A stretch of 64,000 nt of DNA from Cystobasidium ongulense (GCA_022835595.1 BQUP01000001.1:2728001-2792000), one strand, 5' to 3'; shown: positions 42,564-58,310, numbered from the stretch's first letter. Notes: generated by a model not told the origin, from the sequence alone. A program made the numbers and translations.

Positions 42564-43892
42564 TCATGGTATATCCACCATCGCGCGTACTTCAGCTTTG
42601 GTCAATGGTAGATCCAACTGTGCTGCCTTTCTCCAGATAGATAGCCTCTCTGTCAAACGTTTGTGATTCTCTGTCTCGCCGTTCTCTGTCTGAGTATCCA
42701 ACAGCCATTCTGTGCTCCCTGTCCATGTGAGATACAGATCTAGCAATACTTTGCATGCTTGCCATATGTCTTCTTCAGTAGCGACGTCAAATAGTGTGAA
42801 CCAAGGCGCTGGTTCCATTGGGAGAACAACTCTTGGTGAAGAGGTAAGCACCGCTAAGTAGACGCATGATACTGAGATGAGATGAGGCGGATGAGTTGCG
42901 AGGAGAGGTGTGAGAAGGCTAAGGACGGGGATAAAGGTAAGTAGGCTAGCTACCAGGCGTTGGTGCAGGGCTTGGGCTTGAACAGACTTACAAATCATTC
43001 GCAAAGGACCACGCTCGCTGTGTGATTTCGGGATGATCTGTTAAGCTAAGTACCTGCAGGTAGTTGACAATGCTTCCATATGGGTTTTGTACTACTGTGT
43101 TGAAGCCGAGTCGCTGTGGTCATGAGCGTGTGTTTCAGTTTCGTGCATTTCCAGTGCGCGCTTGGTGTACAATGACCAAGCTGCGCAAGCAGACAAATGA
43201 CTAACCTTGAGAATCTGTGATTCGGCAATGACGACATCATCCTTCCAGTCATAATACTCCTTTGCGAAATAGTCCATCGGTTTATAGTTGAACTTTTGAA
43301 CACTGCTCGAGGCCAAAGGTGTGCCGCTTATACGTTCCAGTTCAAGCTGTTGCGCTTCGAAGTCGACGAGCTTTATTAGGTAGTCGAAGCAATTGATGAG
43401 GTCACGTATGCGTATTGGATGTTCTTCCAGCTTGCTAGCCAGGAACAGAGCAGCAGCAGCTATGTCCTGTTGTTCATGCGCGTTTACGGCGAAACACGAA
43501 AATGTTAAGGATCGCACTACAACATTGGAGCTTCTCAATGTTCGATTTTTGAGAGGATAAATGTATTGAGCGCACCTTCATACTGAAGCTTCGCATGCTT
43601 GAAACGTAAAAGAAACGCTGGAACAATACTGAAGCGGTCGTCATGAGTACTTGAGGAGCTTTGAGATGTATGCCTGCCTGCTCTATCAGGAGGCAGCCAT
43701 CTGGAGGCAAGTAATGCAGAATCAACCTCAGACACATTCAAATAGCATGTGTGTATCAATGCCAACAAGCTCACACGTCCGCATGTCTGTCTCGAGCTGT
43801 CTTGATAGGCCATCCTGCCGTGAGGGCGTGTTTTTGATCTGCTCTTCCGAGGCCAGTGGATTCAGCAGATGCCTGGCGCCTGCGGAAGTCAT
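42564..43892 (-). CDS. Cyclin L-like transcription/splicing cyclin (335 aa)
   Basis: Exons 43775-43892, 43576-43700, 43206-43466, 42992-43113 and 42564-42945 (phases 1,0,0,2) give 335 aa. The first cyclin box reads LLIEQAGIHLKAPQVLMTTA, VLFQRFFYVSS, DIAAAALFLASKLEEHPIRI, then RLGFNTVVQNPYGSIVNYLQ and VLSLTDHPEITQRAWSFAND. The second box holds THPPHLISVSCVYLA and PWFTLFDVATEEDIWQACKV. This pattern fits cyclin L (partner of CDK11-type kinases in splicing and transcription), with cyclin K/T as the alternative. The final intron (42946-42991) is only 46 nt and is the least certain junction. It is divergent from the WLM protease gene, 200 bp away. Confidence 0.8.
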
Positions 43893-43930
43893 GTCGGAGT
43901 CCAGCCACTACGCTACTGACTGCTCTCTTC

Positions 43931-43936
43931 TATAAA
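43931..43936 (+). promoter_or_regulatory. TATA box in the cyclin L / WLM divergent promoter
   Basis: TATAAA within the 200-bp divergent gap, 75 nt upstream of the first in-frame ATG (44006) of the WLM gene. Assignment to that gene is inferred from orientation. Confidence 0.4.
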
Positions 43937-44092
43937 GGCATTGGTGAATCTTGTAGAACTCGTTCGAAGGAAAGCTTGGTCAGCAGCAGACAAGCAAGTT
44001 GAAAGATGCTGATCACGCTTTCGAAAAGCACGTCTCTTGACCAGCCTACGACCTTCATCACAACATCATCTTCGAGCAGTGTATACATCGCC

Positions 44093-45241
44093 ATGGACTC
44101 CATCTCTCCTGAAGCTAGTACTTCCAACATGCTCGAGCTGACCATCTCACATGGCGGCCAGCAATATCACATATCCGTAGCTGCGTCAGCGACTGTCGCC
44201 GAACTGCAAGAAGTTCTCTCTCGGGAAACAGGAGTAGCCCCAACCTCGCAGAAGCTGGTATTCAAAGGGAAACCACTCATAACACCGTCCAACCTCGCAG
44301 TCTCACTTGCTGCACTCAATATTCCCAATGGCTCGAAACTGCTGCTAATCGGCGCGAAGATCGCCACAGTCTCTGCATTCGTGAAGCAAGCGCATGATCT
44401 ACAGAAACGTTATGAAGTTAGCAAGTCTAGACCTACCGTGAAACCTAGAACGACAGCAGCTGGAGGCAAGATGGTCATGGATCTGAATGACCTTAGGCGC
44501 AGTGGCGTTAATGCGTATGGTCGAATAGAAGTACTCCCGAATTGTCCGCATGAAGACCTTAGGCGTGAGAGGCTTGTTCGACTGAGCAAAGATGAGGCCG
44601 TTTTAGGTGAGGTTACGCGTAGCTATTATTATCCAAGAGTTTAGCTGACGATTACTGGTATAGACTGTATGAAAACACGAGAGTGGACAGTCGGTCTTCT
44701 TTCAGAACTACATCCACAACGAGATCCTACACTATTGGGGCTGAACAAGAATGCAGGAGAAGCAATTTATCTTCGCATAATGACCGATGACTTATCTGGA
44801 CTGCGACCTGTGAGTAGCGTCAGCTTCCTTCCTTCCTCGCGGTGGAAATAGACTGAATGTAATGCTGGACAGTACTTTCACACACGAATGGTCCTACTGC
44901 ACGAGCTTACCCATAACAAGCACGGAGATCACGATGAGAAATTCAAGACACTCAATTCACTTCTAAACAAAGAAGTCAAAACGTACGAAGCAGCCAAAAA
45001 AGCTGGTGCACATCGACTAGGTGGCGATGTTGGGGATCACTATGAACCTGAGGAAGTGTTAGAGGAAATGTGCGGAAGTGCTGGACCTGGTCATACAACA
45101 AGCGGCTCACACACTCCCTCTACACCTCGGAGTCGGACACCAAGTAGAATGGTCGAAGATGAGAATGGCGCTTGGGAAATGGAACAAAGACGCTTGGCTA
45201 TCCTTCGAGCTGCCGAACAAAGATCAAAGAAACCTACTTGA
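44093..45241 (+). CDS. Ubiquitin-like/WLM-domain metalloprotease (Wss1 superfamily)
   Basis: Exons 44093-44606, 44664-44809 and 44873-45241 (phases 1,0) encode 342 aa; an in-frame ATG at 44006 would add 29 residues. An N-terminal ubiquitin-like domain (LELTISHGGQQYHISVAASA ... LVFKGKPLI ... LNIPNGSKLLLIG, residues 14-90) precedes a WLM domain with RREWTV-type entry (MKTREWTVGLLSELHP), LNKNAGEAIYLRI and the zinc-binding active site HELTHNKHGDHDEKF (HExxHxxxGxHD). WLM proteases related to Wss1/SPRTN cut proteins crosslinked to DNA and bind ubiquitin/SUMO pathways; the fused Ub-like form is known in fungi and plants. All zinc ligands are present. Likely nuclear. Confidence 0.9.
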
Positions 45242-46364
45242 GATGTTGAGACGTCAGTTCGGTCATCTTCATCAATTATCGAGAAGGCTGCTTGGAGTCC
45301 ATTATCAAAAGACCAGCTTCTCGCCTCGTGCATACAATATCAAGCCAACTTGACAAATAACCTTCATCTCGGTTGTCTCGACGAGGCTCATACTTGTCAA
45401 GTATGAGCCTCTTATAGCACTCTCCATCCACTTGGAATATTGTCATAGAATATCAATCCAGCGAGTTTCCTGTATCTCTTTGAGAATCGCGCACCTGTCG
45501 GGGGCAGAAGAACTTTATGAACAGGCATTCCAATCAAATGTCAAATACGAACATGGTTATCATCAGCCAGCAAAAATCCCTCGCAGCTGTCGCGCTTCGA
45601 CAGAGCAACTTTACTAGCTCCCTCAACTGCCTTATACCAGATCTTCCTTCATGCACACCTGCAATTTAAAACTGGGTATGCAGTGTAGCCAGCCGTAAGC
45701 GAAGGTCACCGCTTCTATGGTTAAATAAAAGAGTTCAAACAGGATACTGCTTTGTGGACTGTGCTTTCCTAGTATGCCCAATTTGAGAGGGTACGTTGAT
45801 ACCCAGGCTAGCCAGGATCGTGCCTATTTCATACCACTTGTAGGAACCTCGCAGCTCCATCCGACGGTGGTGAAGGTGCTTTGCTTTTCATAGTGTATCT
45901 TCCTCATCAAGGCGCGCGCCCTCCAAGACTGCCATCAACGAGAGGTCTTGCTCTGCTTCTCTTATGAAGCTTGACTCCGCAGATTGCCCAACTGACCCTG
46001 TCGTATTTAATCTTTTGTCCGGATGGATGGGCACGTGATCGTGCACGAGCATGCTCAACCTTTTTAGCAGAATACTATCTCGTCACAACAGGTGACAGGA
46101 CAGCTGTCACGTTAGAGGGTACTCGTCATTTGCCTCACAAGCTTGTAAGTAAGTGCATTTGTCAAGGAATAATGTAAAAGCCTCGCTAGATCTAATGTCT
46201 CCTCATCTCCGAAGGGCTTCTTTCTAATCGCCGATGTTCCCGTTCTTGCTCGCTCAGCCACTCTATCTCTCACGACGCTGGAGGACTCTTTGCAGCTTAA
46301 CCAACTACTTTCACATTGACCTTCCAACCCAACAACACCCACCTATTAATCTGGCACTACAGTC
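45242..46364. other. Intergenic region, 1.1 kb
   Basis: It lies between the WLM protease and aldo-keto reductase genes. It contains a perfect inverted repeat at 45383-45411. Short frames (45432-45617, 45971-46177) have no support. Confidence 0.45.
45383..45411. repeat. Perfect 13-bp inverted repeat with 3-nt loop
   Basis: Arms GAGGCTCATACTT (45383-45395) and AAGTATGAGCCTC (45399-45411) flank GTC. It lies about 140 nt downstream of the WLM protease stop and could fold as an RNA hairpin in the 3' UTR or be the footprint of an excised element. Confidence 0.85.
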
Positions 46365-47897
46365 ATGTCCTTCGCACCTGCACCCGAACCTCCGACTGCC
46401 CTTGGGCGACGCCGCGTTCTCTCCCCCACATGCGGACTGCGTGTCTCTCCTCTGGCTCTAGGTGCAATGAGCATCGGTGATGCGTGGAAAGACATGATGG
46501 GTTCCATGGACAAAAAGACCTCCTTCGAACTACTTGATGCCTTCGTCGCAGCTGGTGGCAACTTCATCGGTATATTGTCGAAGCTCTCCTCTGATGCTGT
46601 AACCTTGAACCTCTTGACTGACATGAAGTGTGCTTTCAAGATACCGCCAACAACTATCAGGTACGCTCTCGTGAATAAGAGGCTGTTCACCTCTCTCCCC
46701 AAGGCTTACTATCGCCTCTGCCCCGCTCTACAGAATCAACAATCCGAGACATGGATGGGTGAATGGATGGCCGAGCGCAAGAACAGAGACGAGATGGTCA
46801 TTGCTACCAAGTTTACCACAATGTACGACTTTGACGGGAAAGACAGATCCAACAAGTGGGGAAACTCCTACAAGAGCATGTCCGTCTCGTTGGAAGCATC
46901 CTTGAAGAAGTTGCAGACGCACTATGTCGACATTCTCTACCTTCACTGGTAGGTGCAGCAGTAATTCACTTAGCCAACTGTAATGGAAGCTAATTGAAAT
47001 TTGCAGGTGGGACTACACAACCTCCATTGAGGAGATCATGCAAGGCTTGAACAATTTGGTCAAGTCCGGCAAAGTTCTCTACCTTGGTATCTCTGGTAGG
47101 GAACAGTACTTTTCACCCGAAAGAAAATAAGACACTAATTTGGTTCCGGCTTTGTATAGATACGCCTGCTTGGATCGTCTCCTCAGCGAATCGATATGCT
47201 AGGGATCACGGTCTAGCTCAATTTGTTGTTTACCAGGGTAGATGGAATGTTATTCAAAGAGATTTTGAGCGAGATATTCTCGACATGGTTCGTCACGAGG
47301 GCATGGCTCTTACACCATGGAATGTCCTGGGGGGCGGAAAGTTCCAGACAAAGGCCCAGGTCGAAGAGCGCAAGAAGCAAGGTGAAGGCCTGAGAAACAT
47401 GATGGGAAATTCAGGACAGTCTGAAAATGAAGTCAAGATCTCTGAAGCTCTTGAAAAGGTCCGAGCAGAGGTCGGTGGCACGTCCATTACCGCTGTTGCT
47501 TTGGCCTACTGCATGCAGAAGCAGCCATACGTCTTCCCGGTGAGCTCAAAAACGTCTTGTAGTTCCTGCATATGCTGAAGTTCCACTGCTGCAGCTCGTT
47601 GGCGGACGTAAGGTTTCGCATTTGAAGGACAACATTGGAGCTCTCGACATCCACCTCAGCGATGATCAGGTCAATTATCTTGAGTCTATCGTGCCATTTG
47701 ACGTCGGGTAAGCCAGTTAACGCCTTCATCGGCAACGAGAGAGTTGTACTCACAAATGCGGTTGCAGATTCCCGAAAGACTTCGTGGGATACAATCCTGC
47801 TGATACCGGGAGCAAGATCAACTTTCTGGCTGCACAGGCTGGCAAGCTTGACTTTGTACCATCCGCTGGAGCTATCGGAAAGGTCGAGCAACAGTAG
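46365..47897 (+). CDS. Aldo-keto reductase, aryl-alcohol dehydrogenase/norsolorinic reductase type
   Basis: Seven exons (46365-46569, 46641-46660, 46734-46948, 47007-47095, 47160-47539, 47595-47707, 47768-47897; phases 1,0,2,1,0,2) encode 383 aa. Exon 2 is a 20-nt microexon that restores the family sequence [17 protein letters not shown], supplying catalytic Asp and Tyr. The catalytic Lys is in MVIATKF and the His in LYLHWWDY. Other family blocks are [32 protein letters not shown] and [16 protein letters not shown]. It should reduce aldehydes or ketones with NADPH in the cytosol; the natural substrate is unknown. Length fits the fungal AAD family. Confidence 0.92.
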
Positions 47898-48358
47898 ACT
47901 TGAATGCAGCTTCGTCTTGTGCCTTTGGCGAAAGTATACTTTGAATCTCGCGGTTGTTTCTATGGACGAAGTGTAAAGCCCGATGTACCGTGTAGCCTGC
48001 TTGACGCATCGAATTACGCCCCTCTCAAGTGCACAGGCTACAGTACGACGGTGCTTAGCCAGCTTTTGACCCTTGCAGTGGAGTCTGGTAGTTTGCAAAG
48101 AGCGCGCCACTCACTGCCAGCCGTTTTCCCGCAAAACATCTACGCGTCGGTCTTTCAGTCGAAGCTTTTCTTCTGAACGGATTCGAGTGCTCGTAGTCAG
48201 TTGTGCGCCAAGGGACTTGACAGCTCGCTACACAGCGTGTACCTGTTGCTATCGACCAGCTCTACTCGTCCTCCGTATCGAGACGCCTGGCCGCACACGC
48301 AAAGGTGGAAGGTAGCAAGAAGAAGAACCACCCAACAGAACAGACTTAGAGTGCAAGG
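47898..48358. other. Intergenic region upstream of SPT16
   Basis: About 460 bp holding the reductase 3' end and the SPT16 promoter. No feature stands out. Confidence 0.45.
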
Positions 48359-52242
<3,884 letters not shown>

Positions 52243-52824
52243 ATAGGACTTGCTACGATAATTACTAGGCAGTCAGCAAGCGATTCTATGTTGTAAAGTT
52301 CTCAATTTTGCTGACTACGTTTCATCTGCTTCTCGAGCAAAGTAATTGAAAAGTCATATTATGGAGACTCGGCTAGATTGACATTGCTTTGATCAACTAC
52401 AGTCAAATATATATAAAGGAAGCAATTGCAGCCGTATGTATATAAAGATCTGCATTACTTTGTCTCGTAGGCTAACCTCGGCTAGTATACATGGCCTTCG
52501 TGGTATCTAAGCTTTACAGCAAGAAAGGGAAAACACGGTCTTGAACTACCTCTCTGAACATAATGTTACACGGGGAGTTGTCGTTCATCTTCCTGCATGG
52601 ATGTGATGGATGAAATGCTTCCTATATATAAAGACACGAGAAAGGGGACACCCTAATATGACCTGTTTTTGTAACTACTACATGGTGAGATTTTTGACTT
52701 CTGTTCTTGCATAAGCCAGTGCGCTGAAAAATTGACGTGCAAAGGGAATAGTTCTTTAATTCGGAAAACAGAATGATTCTGATAGGGCGGTATATTGGAA
52801 AGTACACTTGCGGGCCAGTCAGAA
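52243..52824. other. Convergent intergenic region with three TATATAAAG-like motifs
   Basis: About 580 bp between the ends of SPT16 and the eIF4A-like gene. TATATAAAG-type sequences occur at about 52408-52418, 52439-52447 and 52624-52633, all on the plus strand, in a place where neither neighbour needs a promoter. Confidence 0.5.
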
Positions 52825-55800
52825 TTATATTATATTTGATAGATTGGGTGGAAGTTCGTTGATCTTCAATCGATAATAAGACTCGATATTTCGAAGCATG
52901 TCGATGTCTGCACTGCTCGAGACGATGTTGACAGAGCTACCCGCGCGACCGTAGCCGGTTGATACAGCACAAGCAACTCTGAAAAGACATTATCGTTAAA
53001 CATAGTTCAGGACTGTCATCAGATTGAAAGAGCGCTCACCGATGGATGTAGTCCTCGACAGCTCGGGGAAGGTCGAAATTGACGACCATAGCAACTTGGT
53101 GGATATCCGACAGTGTTCTGCAGAGAGCATCGTAAACGACTAGTACCCTCTTAGCGGCCATTCCTCTGCCCTGTCCAACATTGCCAGATCTGAACTTGCT
53201 AACGATGGCGTGTCTAGCAGATGCGCCCATATCGCCATGAAGCGCGAGGGCGTCCAAATTGCGAGAGCTGAGCTTGTAAGCTACAGCTTCGACAGAGTCG
53301 ATTGAAGAACAATACACTACAGCTTGAGTGAAATCGGCATCAACACAAAGATCTGCAAGTGCTTCTAGCTTCCATTCTCGGCTTGAAGCAGTCTCTTGTC
53401 GACCTCCCATGGGACCTCTACCAGGCGCGGCACCGTTGCCGACTGCGAGATACAAGAACCAGTGCTTAACGCCACGAATGTTTGGGGTAGCGGAGACAGC
53501 ACTGCTTTCGTTGTTTCGGTCATTGGCATTGTTGTTGTTGCTGTTACTGTTGCTGCTGTTGTTGCTGTTGTTACTGTTATTATTGTTTTCCCTGCGCACA
53601 AGAACGCGCACAGGCTCTCGCAAATTAAGGGCAGAAGCGAAGTTTAATACTTCTTGAGGCCTGCAGTTGTTTGATGTCAGTCAGACGAGATACATTAGAT
53701 TCGGGGCGCAAAGACGGCTTACACAGTGCATGAGAAGATAGCAGTCTGTCTCTCGTGACTTCTGCCGGCCCCGCCTTGTTCAAAAGGCTTGAATCCACTG
53801 CCTGGACCATTGATAGCAGGTGATCTTTCGCGGCTGCTAGCAGCGCTCGACATAGGAGGTGGTAGTAGCTTAGCCAAGCTATTAACGTATTCAGACAGAT
53901 TTCTCGCAATAAGCTGATCCATTTCATCAATGACAAGCAGGGAGAGCTTGTCGACAGGTACTGTTCTCTGGCTGAGTAGATCTAGGAGCTTCTGAGGTGT
54001 TCCTACAAGAACGTGAGGTGGATTCTGAGCGAATGCAGCGGCTTCTTGGGAGATATCGCCATGTCCAACAACGAGGGAGGAGGTGATGCCGAGAGCTTGT
54101 CCAAGACCGAGACACATGCGTTGTGCTTGGCCTGCTTGATCAATGGTAGCAGTGAGAACAAGGGCTTGGACACCATGGTATGGTTGTTCGGTGCCGTCCC
54201 CGTTCATACTAGCTTGTTGCAAGTTATTATACACAACTTGCAGAGTAGGAATGACCTGTTTACATAGAAAGGGAGACAGAGAAGAAGCATTAGACAAATG
54301 AAAGCAAAATGCATCTCCAGCAGTTCTGTACTCACATAACATTGAATACGCTCTTGAATTGAGCTAGCCTGCGCGACGATATCCTGAGTGTTGAGAACGC
54401 AAGGAATAGCCTTCATCTGGATCTTGCTGGGGGGTCCAATGCCATACTTGACGATGGCACGAAGCATATCTCCAGCGACGCCTAGAGCTTCCCATTTTCC
54501 CAACAAGCTCTGGCTACCAAGAGCTGGACCGCCTGGGCCACCTGCACTACCAGGCAATCCCTCAGCTGCATTGTGCATGTTTTCGAGTACATCTGCCGAG
54601 CTTCGACGTGATCCCATACCAACCGGAGTGGGAGCCTGTAGGGTCAAATGACCTCGTTTATTGCGAGGCTCGCGCTCGTCACCGCCATACTGAGCGGCAG
54701 GGCCTCCTCTAGGAACGACTGGACCACGAGGAATATCGAAGCTAGCTCCACGAATGTTTTGCATTCCAGGTCGGCCCATACCACCATGGTGATGATTTCC
54801 GCCATGCATGGCGGGATGACCATGTGCACTGTGAGGAGTGATAGGACTATCGTATCCTGATGGTGCGCCGAGGGGAGTTTGCGGCATTTGTTGCTGCTGG
54901 GCCATGAGCTGGGCTACATTATTACCAAGAGCAGATAGCTGAACTGTAAGCTGTCGGATGACATCTCTATCTGCTGGTGCGTTCATACTTGGCGGTCCGT
55001 ACATGGGAGTAGACGGCTCGGTAGAAGCGTGCTGCATGGGTACTGATGGGGAGTGCAGCGAGGTAGAGATGGAAGCTGGGGAAGGAGCGTGGTTGGGGAT
55101 CAATAAACTTTGAGGTCTGTTGCCTGGCCCTCCTAGAGGTGCAGTGAGGTAGCTGGTTGTGGATCCGGCTACACTTGGAGAGCGTGTAGGGGTAGCATCG
55201 TAGTGGCCGTTCATCTGGCCTGACGCGTCTTGAGAGGCAAGCTGATGGACCTGAGCTTCAAGACGATTAATGCGATTTGAAAAATCCTGGAAGACTGAAC
55301 TACCACGGAGCATCGCATCGAAAGCAGATTCCAGTTCGGAAGGAGTGGAGGCGACACCATTTTGTGCAGCATTTGACATGCCATTGTGATTGAGCTGGTC
55401 CTGAGCAAGGAAGGAAGGGCCGTTGCGTAAAGTCTGCGATAGGGAAGTGTTGACTTGATGAGGATTGAAACTAGAAGGGCTGGTATTTACCGAAGGCGAT
55501 GTGGTGATCACTGATAGAGAAGGTGAGGCAGGTCTAGATGAGCGCACTGAATTTGCTTCGCTAACTTGACGGCGTCCAGAGCCGATACTGGCAATGCCAG
55601 AGGTAGAGATAGAACGATTCTGCATGCCTGGATGTGCTGCGTGCTGTGCTGGATTCTCGCTGCCCGACTGTTGCTGCTGTTGCTGCTGGTATTGTCCGAC
55701 TCTGCTGCGTTCAAAGCCAGGCGCGCTCTTGAGAGGCGAAAACCAGTCGCTCGAGGGTGCACCGCTACCGTTGAGATTAGCGTTCGAGGCAGTCGTACTG

Positions 55801-56147
55801 GTGCTTGCAGACCTTTCAGATCCAATTGCAGCTCCACCGAGACCTTTCCTCAATTGCTGCTGCTGCTGAGCACCCCAAGGACTGACGGCGGCGGCGTTTG
55901 TTGCAGGATTTGGCGTCGAAGGTTTGGACCCGATAGGACCGAGACCAGTGCCTGGTGCATTCGTGCTCACACTGGTATTGGGCGTGTTGCTTGCAGTGCT
56001 GCTCGTGTTGCCTGCATGGTGCGCTGCGCTGCTGGTGTTGAGCGTGTCGTCCTTTTGCGAGGAAGTGTACGACGTTGGACTCGAATTGACGCTGTTGTCC
56101 ATCTTTGGAGCGAAGTGGGGTGAGTCCAATGAGGACAGAGTATGCAA
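52825..56147 (-). CDS. Degenerate eIF4A-like DEAD-box protein lacking the P-loop (about 1,039 aa)
   Basis: Exons 54336-56147, 53723-54255, 53040-53660 and 52825-52978 (phases 0,2,2); ATG 56102 is an alternative start. The first 540 residues are Ser/Gln/Asn-rich. From about 547 it aligns along its whole length with eIF4A: WEALGVAGDMLRAIVKYGIG, PPSKIQMKAIPCVLN, LVGTPQKLLDLLSQ, LLVIDEMDQLIA, VVYCSS, ALHGDM, MVVNFDLPRAVEDYIHR, and the end IESYYRLKINELPPNL. The ATP-binding motif I is replaced by ASSIQERI, motif Ia by LTATIDQ, SAT by SCT, and motif VI HRIGR by HRVAC; DExD survives as DEMD. It is probably not an active ATPase and may act as an RNA- or eIF4G-binding regulator (inference). A poly-Asn linker (about 30 aa) joins the two lobes. 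Confidence 0.85.
53524..53590. repeat. AAC/AAT-type trinucleotide repeat encoding poly-Asn
   Basis: Imperfect GTT/ATT/GCT repeats on the plus strand encode an Asn/Ser run between the two RecA-like lobes of the eIF4A-like protein. Confidence 0.85.
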
Positions 56148-56749
56148 AGCTACAGATTCAGATTGGCTAGCTGTTCAAGGTCCTCGTTTTGCCCGTGTTG
56201 CAAATCCTCTGGTCACGCTCGCTCTTGATCTTTTGCCGCAATAATTTTGCTACCCAGAAGTTTGAGGGAGCCCTTCTCGATGACAGAATGAGAGGCGGGT
56301 TTGACAGATGCTTGGGGAGATTGTGTGTTCCTTGTAGGGTGCGACGGAACTCTGGCCTTACAGTTGCTTTTCAGGCTTTTGGTTTGACGGAAGGCAGCTC
56401 GTAGTAGTCGAGAGACAAGGAACTTTGAAGCCGGCGCAAAGAGGTCGGCAAAGGTAGTGTGTAGAAGTGACATCCCACACAGTCATTCTGGCAGGCAAGC
56501 ACAAGCAAGCATCCACATTACTGTGGTTGTGTGCGGCTCAGGAACGTAGGTCCTGCTTGTCGGGTCTTGCTTTTCCCTCTGCAGAATGCACTCTATAAAG
56601 CTGTCTACTACATACAACAGGAATTGCGAATGAGAACATTAATCACAGTTGGCAGTCACGCAGATTAAAATTACGACACATAAAGCGGTCATGCACTGAC
56701 ATACTGCTAATCAGCTGATCTTCACATCGTACAACACAGCGAAGGGTCG
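56148..56749. other. Intergenic region upstream of the eIF4A-like gene
   Basis: About 600 bp between the start of the eIF4A-like gene and the 3' end of GPN3. A 5'-UTR for the former is likely here. No other feature seen. Confidence 0.45.
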
Positions 56750-57875
56750 CTACGACTCGTCTTCAAAGTCACCGTGGTCGAGATCTTTAGGCTCTTTCGG
56801 TTCCTGTTATCCCCAAGGAGGTCAGCTACTTGATGAATAGAATACATTTTAAAGCTCGAAGAGATACGTACCTCAGCCTCTCCATACTGTATGCAATTGT
56901 CTATATGACTCAAGATGAGCCCGACACTTTCTTCGCTTGTCACGTCCAGGGGAAGGAATTGGACCATGTTAAAGTCTTCAATCTGTAATAGCGAGCCTCT
57001 CGTTAGTGACTTTTCCTTCTTATCCTTCATACTGAGATGCATTCAAAGCATGTCAAGGATGGTACAACTCACAAGCTGAACCAAGGCTGAATTCAAAGCT
57101 TGGAATTTAGGATTCGTTTCACTTTTTGCTTCTTCTTGCAGCAATAAAGGGTCACTCATCAAATATCTGTCGACCTCCTTCTTCAGCTTTGTGCTGCTGC
57201 CACTGTTATTCTTGACTAGATCCATCTTGCTTATGATGTTGATATGTGGTACTTCGAGATTAATCATACAAGACATCGCAGAGAGAACACCAGCGAAGAA
57301 TTTGTTCTTGTCTTCCATGAATTGCGAATCTAGTAAATATGTAGCACATGTACGTATGTTTGCTTGTGTGAGTGCTTGGATCAGACGTGGCATGATGGGA
57401 ATATGAGTGTATAGCTCGATTTGACCTGGACAGTCGATCAAGAGGTAGTCATCTTCATAGTCTCCCAGTGCTTCTTGGAGCCAGTCGATGTTCTCAAGCA
57501 GGTACCTGCAGGACAGAAGCATATGAAGCGTCAGTCAGGTATCCTATCAAGCTTTACGCCGCCCGAGCTCCCTCTAGCCAGCCCAGCCTGCGTAATCATC
57601 TAATCTGTCTTTCCTTACTCAAAGCAATACACCAGTCCACCATTAGGGCCAAGGCTCAAGTCCTCCATAACTTCATCCAAGCTAATCAAATCTCTAATAT
57701 CAATAGAAGGAGTAGTGACAGTTCCATCAGGTAATTCGAATCTTTCTGCTGCTGGATCCAGATTGAAAAGATGCATTGTTCGATTTGAAGCTGCTGCGTG
57801 TAGCATTAATGCTGAACAGAATGTAGTCTTGCCCGCTCCTGCTGGTCCACAGACCAGAATGGCATATCGTGCCAT
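56750..57875 (-). CDS. GPN3: GPN-loop GTPase 3
   Basis: Exons 57619-57875, 57073-57505, 56872-56982 and 56750-56803 (phases 2,0,0) encode 284 aa, the usual GPN3 length. The P-loop is [12 protein letters not shown]; switch-region [13 protein letters not shown] precedes the diagnostic Gly-Pro-Asn loop in [15 protein letters not shown]3 is [14 protein letters not shown]4-like [13 protein letters not shown] GTPases act as chaperones in assembly and nuclear import of RNA polymerase II. The C-terminal acidic tail ([18 protein letters not shown]) is spread over two small exons. Family certain; GPN3 is preferred over GPN2 by length and by the short acidic C-terminus. Confidence 0.9.
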
Positions 57876-58310
57876 TGCCTTGCTGCTCTTGACTGCTGAA
57901 TGTCTTGGTTGGAGATGGAAAGCCGTGTAACGCAGGAAAGTCGTCGACGCTCTGTAAAATCAGGTGGCAATATAAATGGCACGTGTGAAAAAGTGAGCAC
58001 CTCGGAGATGGTCAGCAGAGAGCTCCTCGTATTATTAGTATCTTTGCAAAATGTTTTCCAGTCAAGTGCTTCGCACCGCAAAGCTTACGTGGCACTTCAG
58101 ACTCGAAGGAAAGATTGTGTGCAAATGCACCTCGAAACAGGCTTACTGGAGAATACAATGCATAGGAGAAACTAAGATAAATTGGTCTAAGGTTTATAGC
58201 AGAGGTGCTAGGGCTTTTACAAACAGGGTCAAAGGGATCTCTCGAATAAAGGTGAAGTGGTTAATACATGAGTTGATGCTGACAGATGAGACTGGCCGAG
58301 GAGTACGCGT
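57876..58310. other. Intergenic region upstream of GPN3
   Basis: About 435 bp containing the GPN3 promoter and the 3' end of the next minus-strand gene. Nothing else recognised. Confidence 0.45.

Noticed and set aside
43018-43053. 36-nt intron in the cyclin L-like gene
   Set aside because: The segment is in frame and encodes VLSLTDHPEITQ, which fits the cyclin L family, so it is exon.
54290-54420. A hidden exon carrying an intact P-loop in the eIF4A-like gene
   Set aside because: Flanking residues align with eIF4A at exactly matching spacing across the junction and no GKT-encoding segment exists in the intron in any frame.
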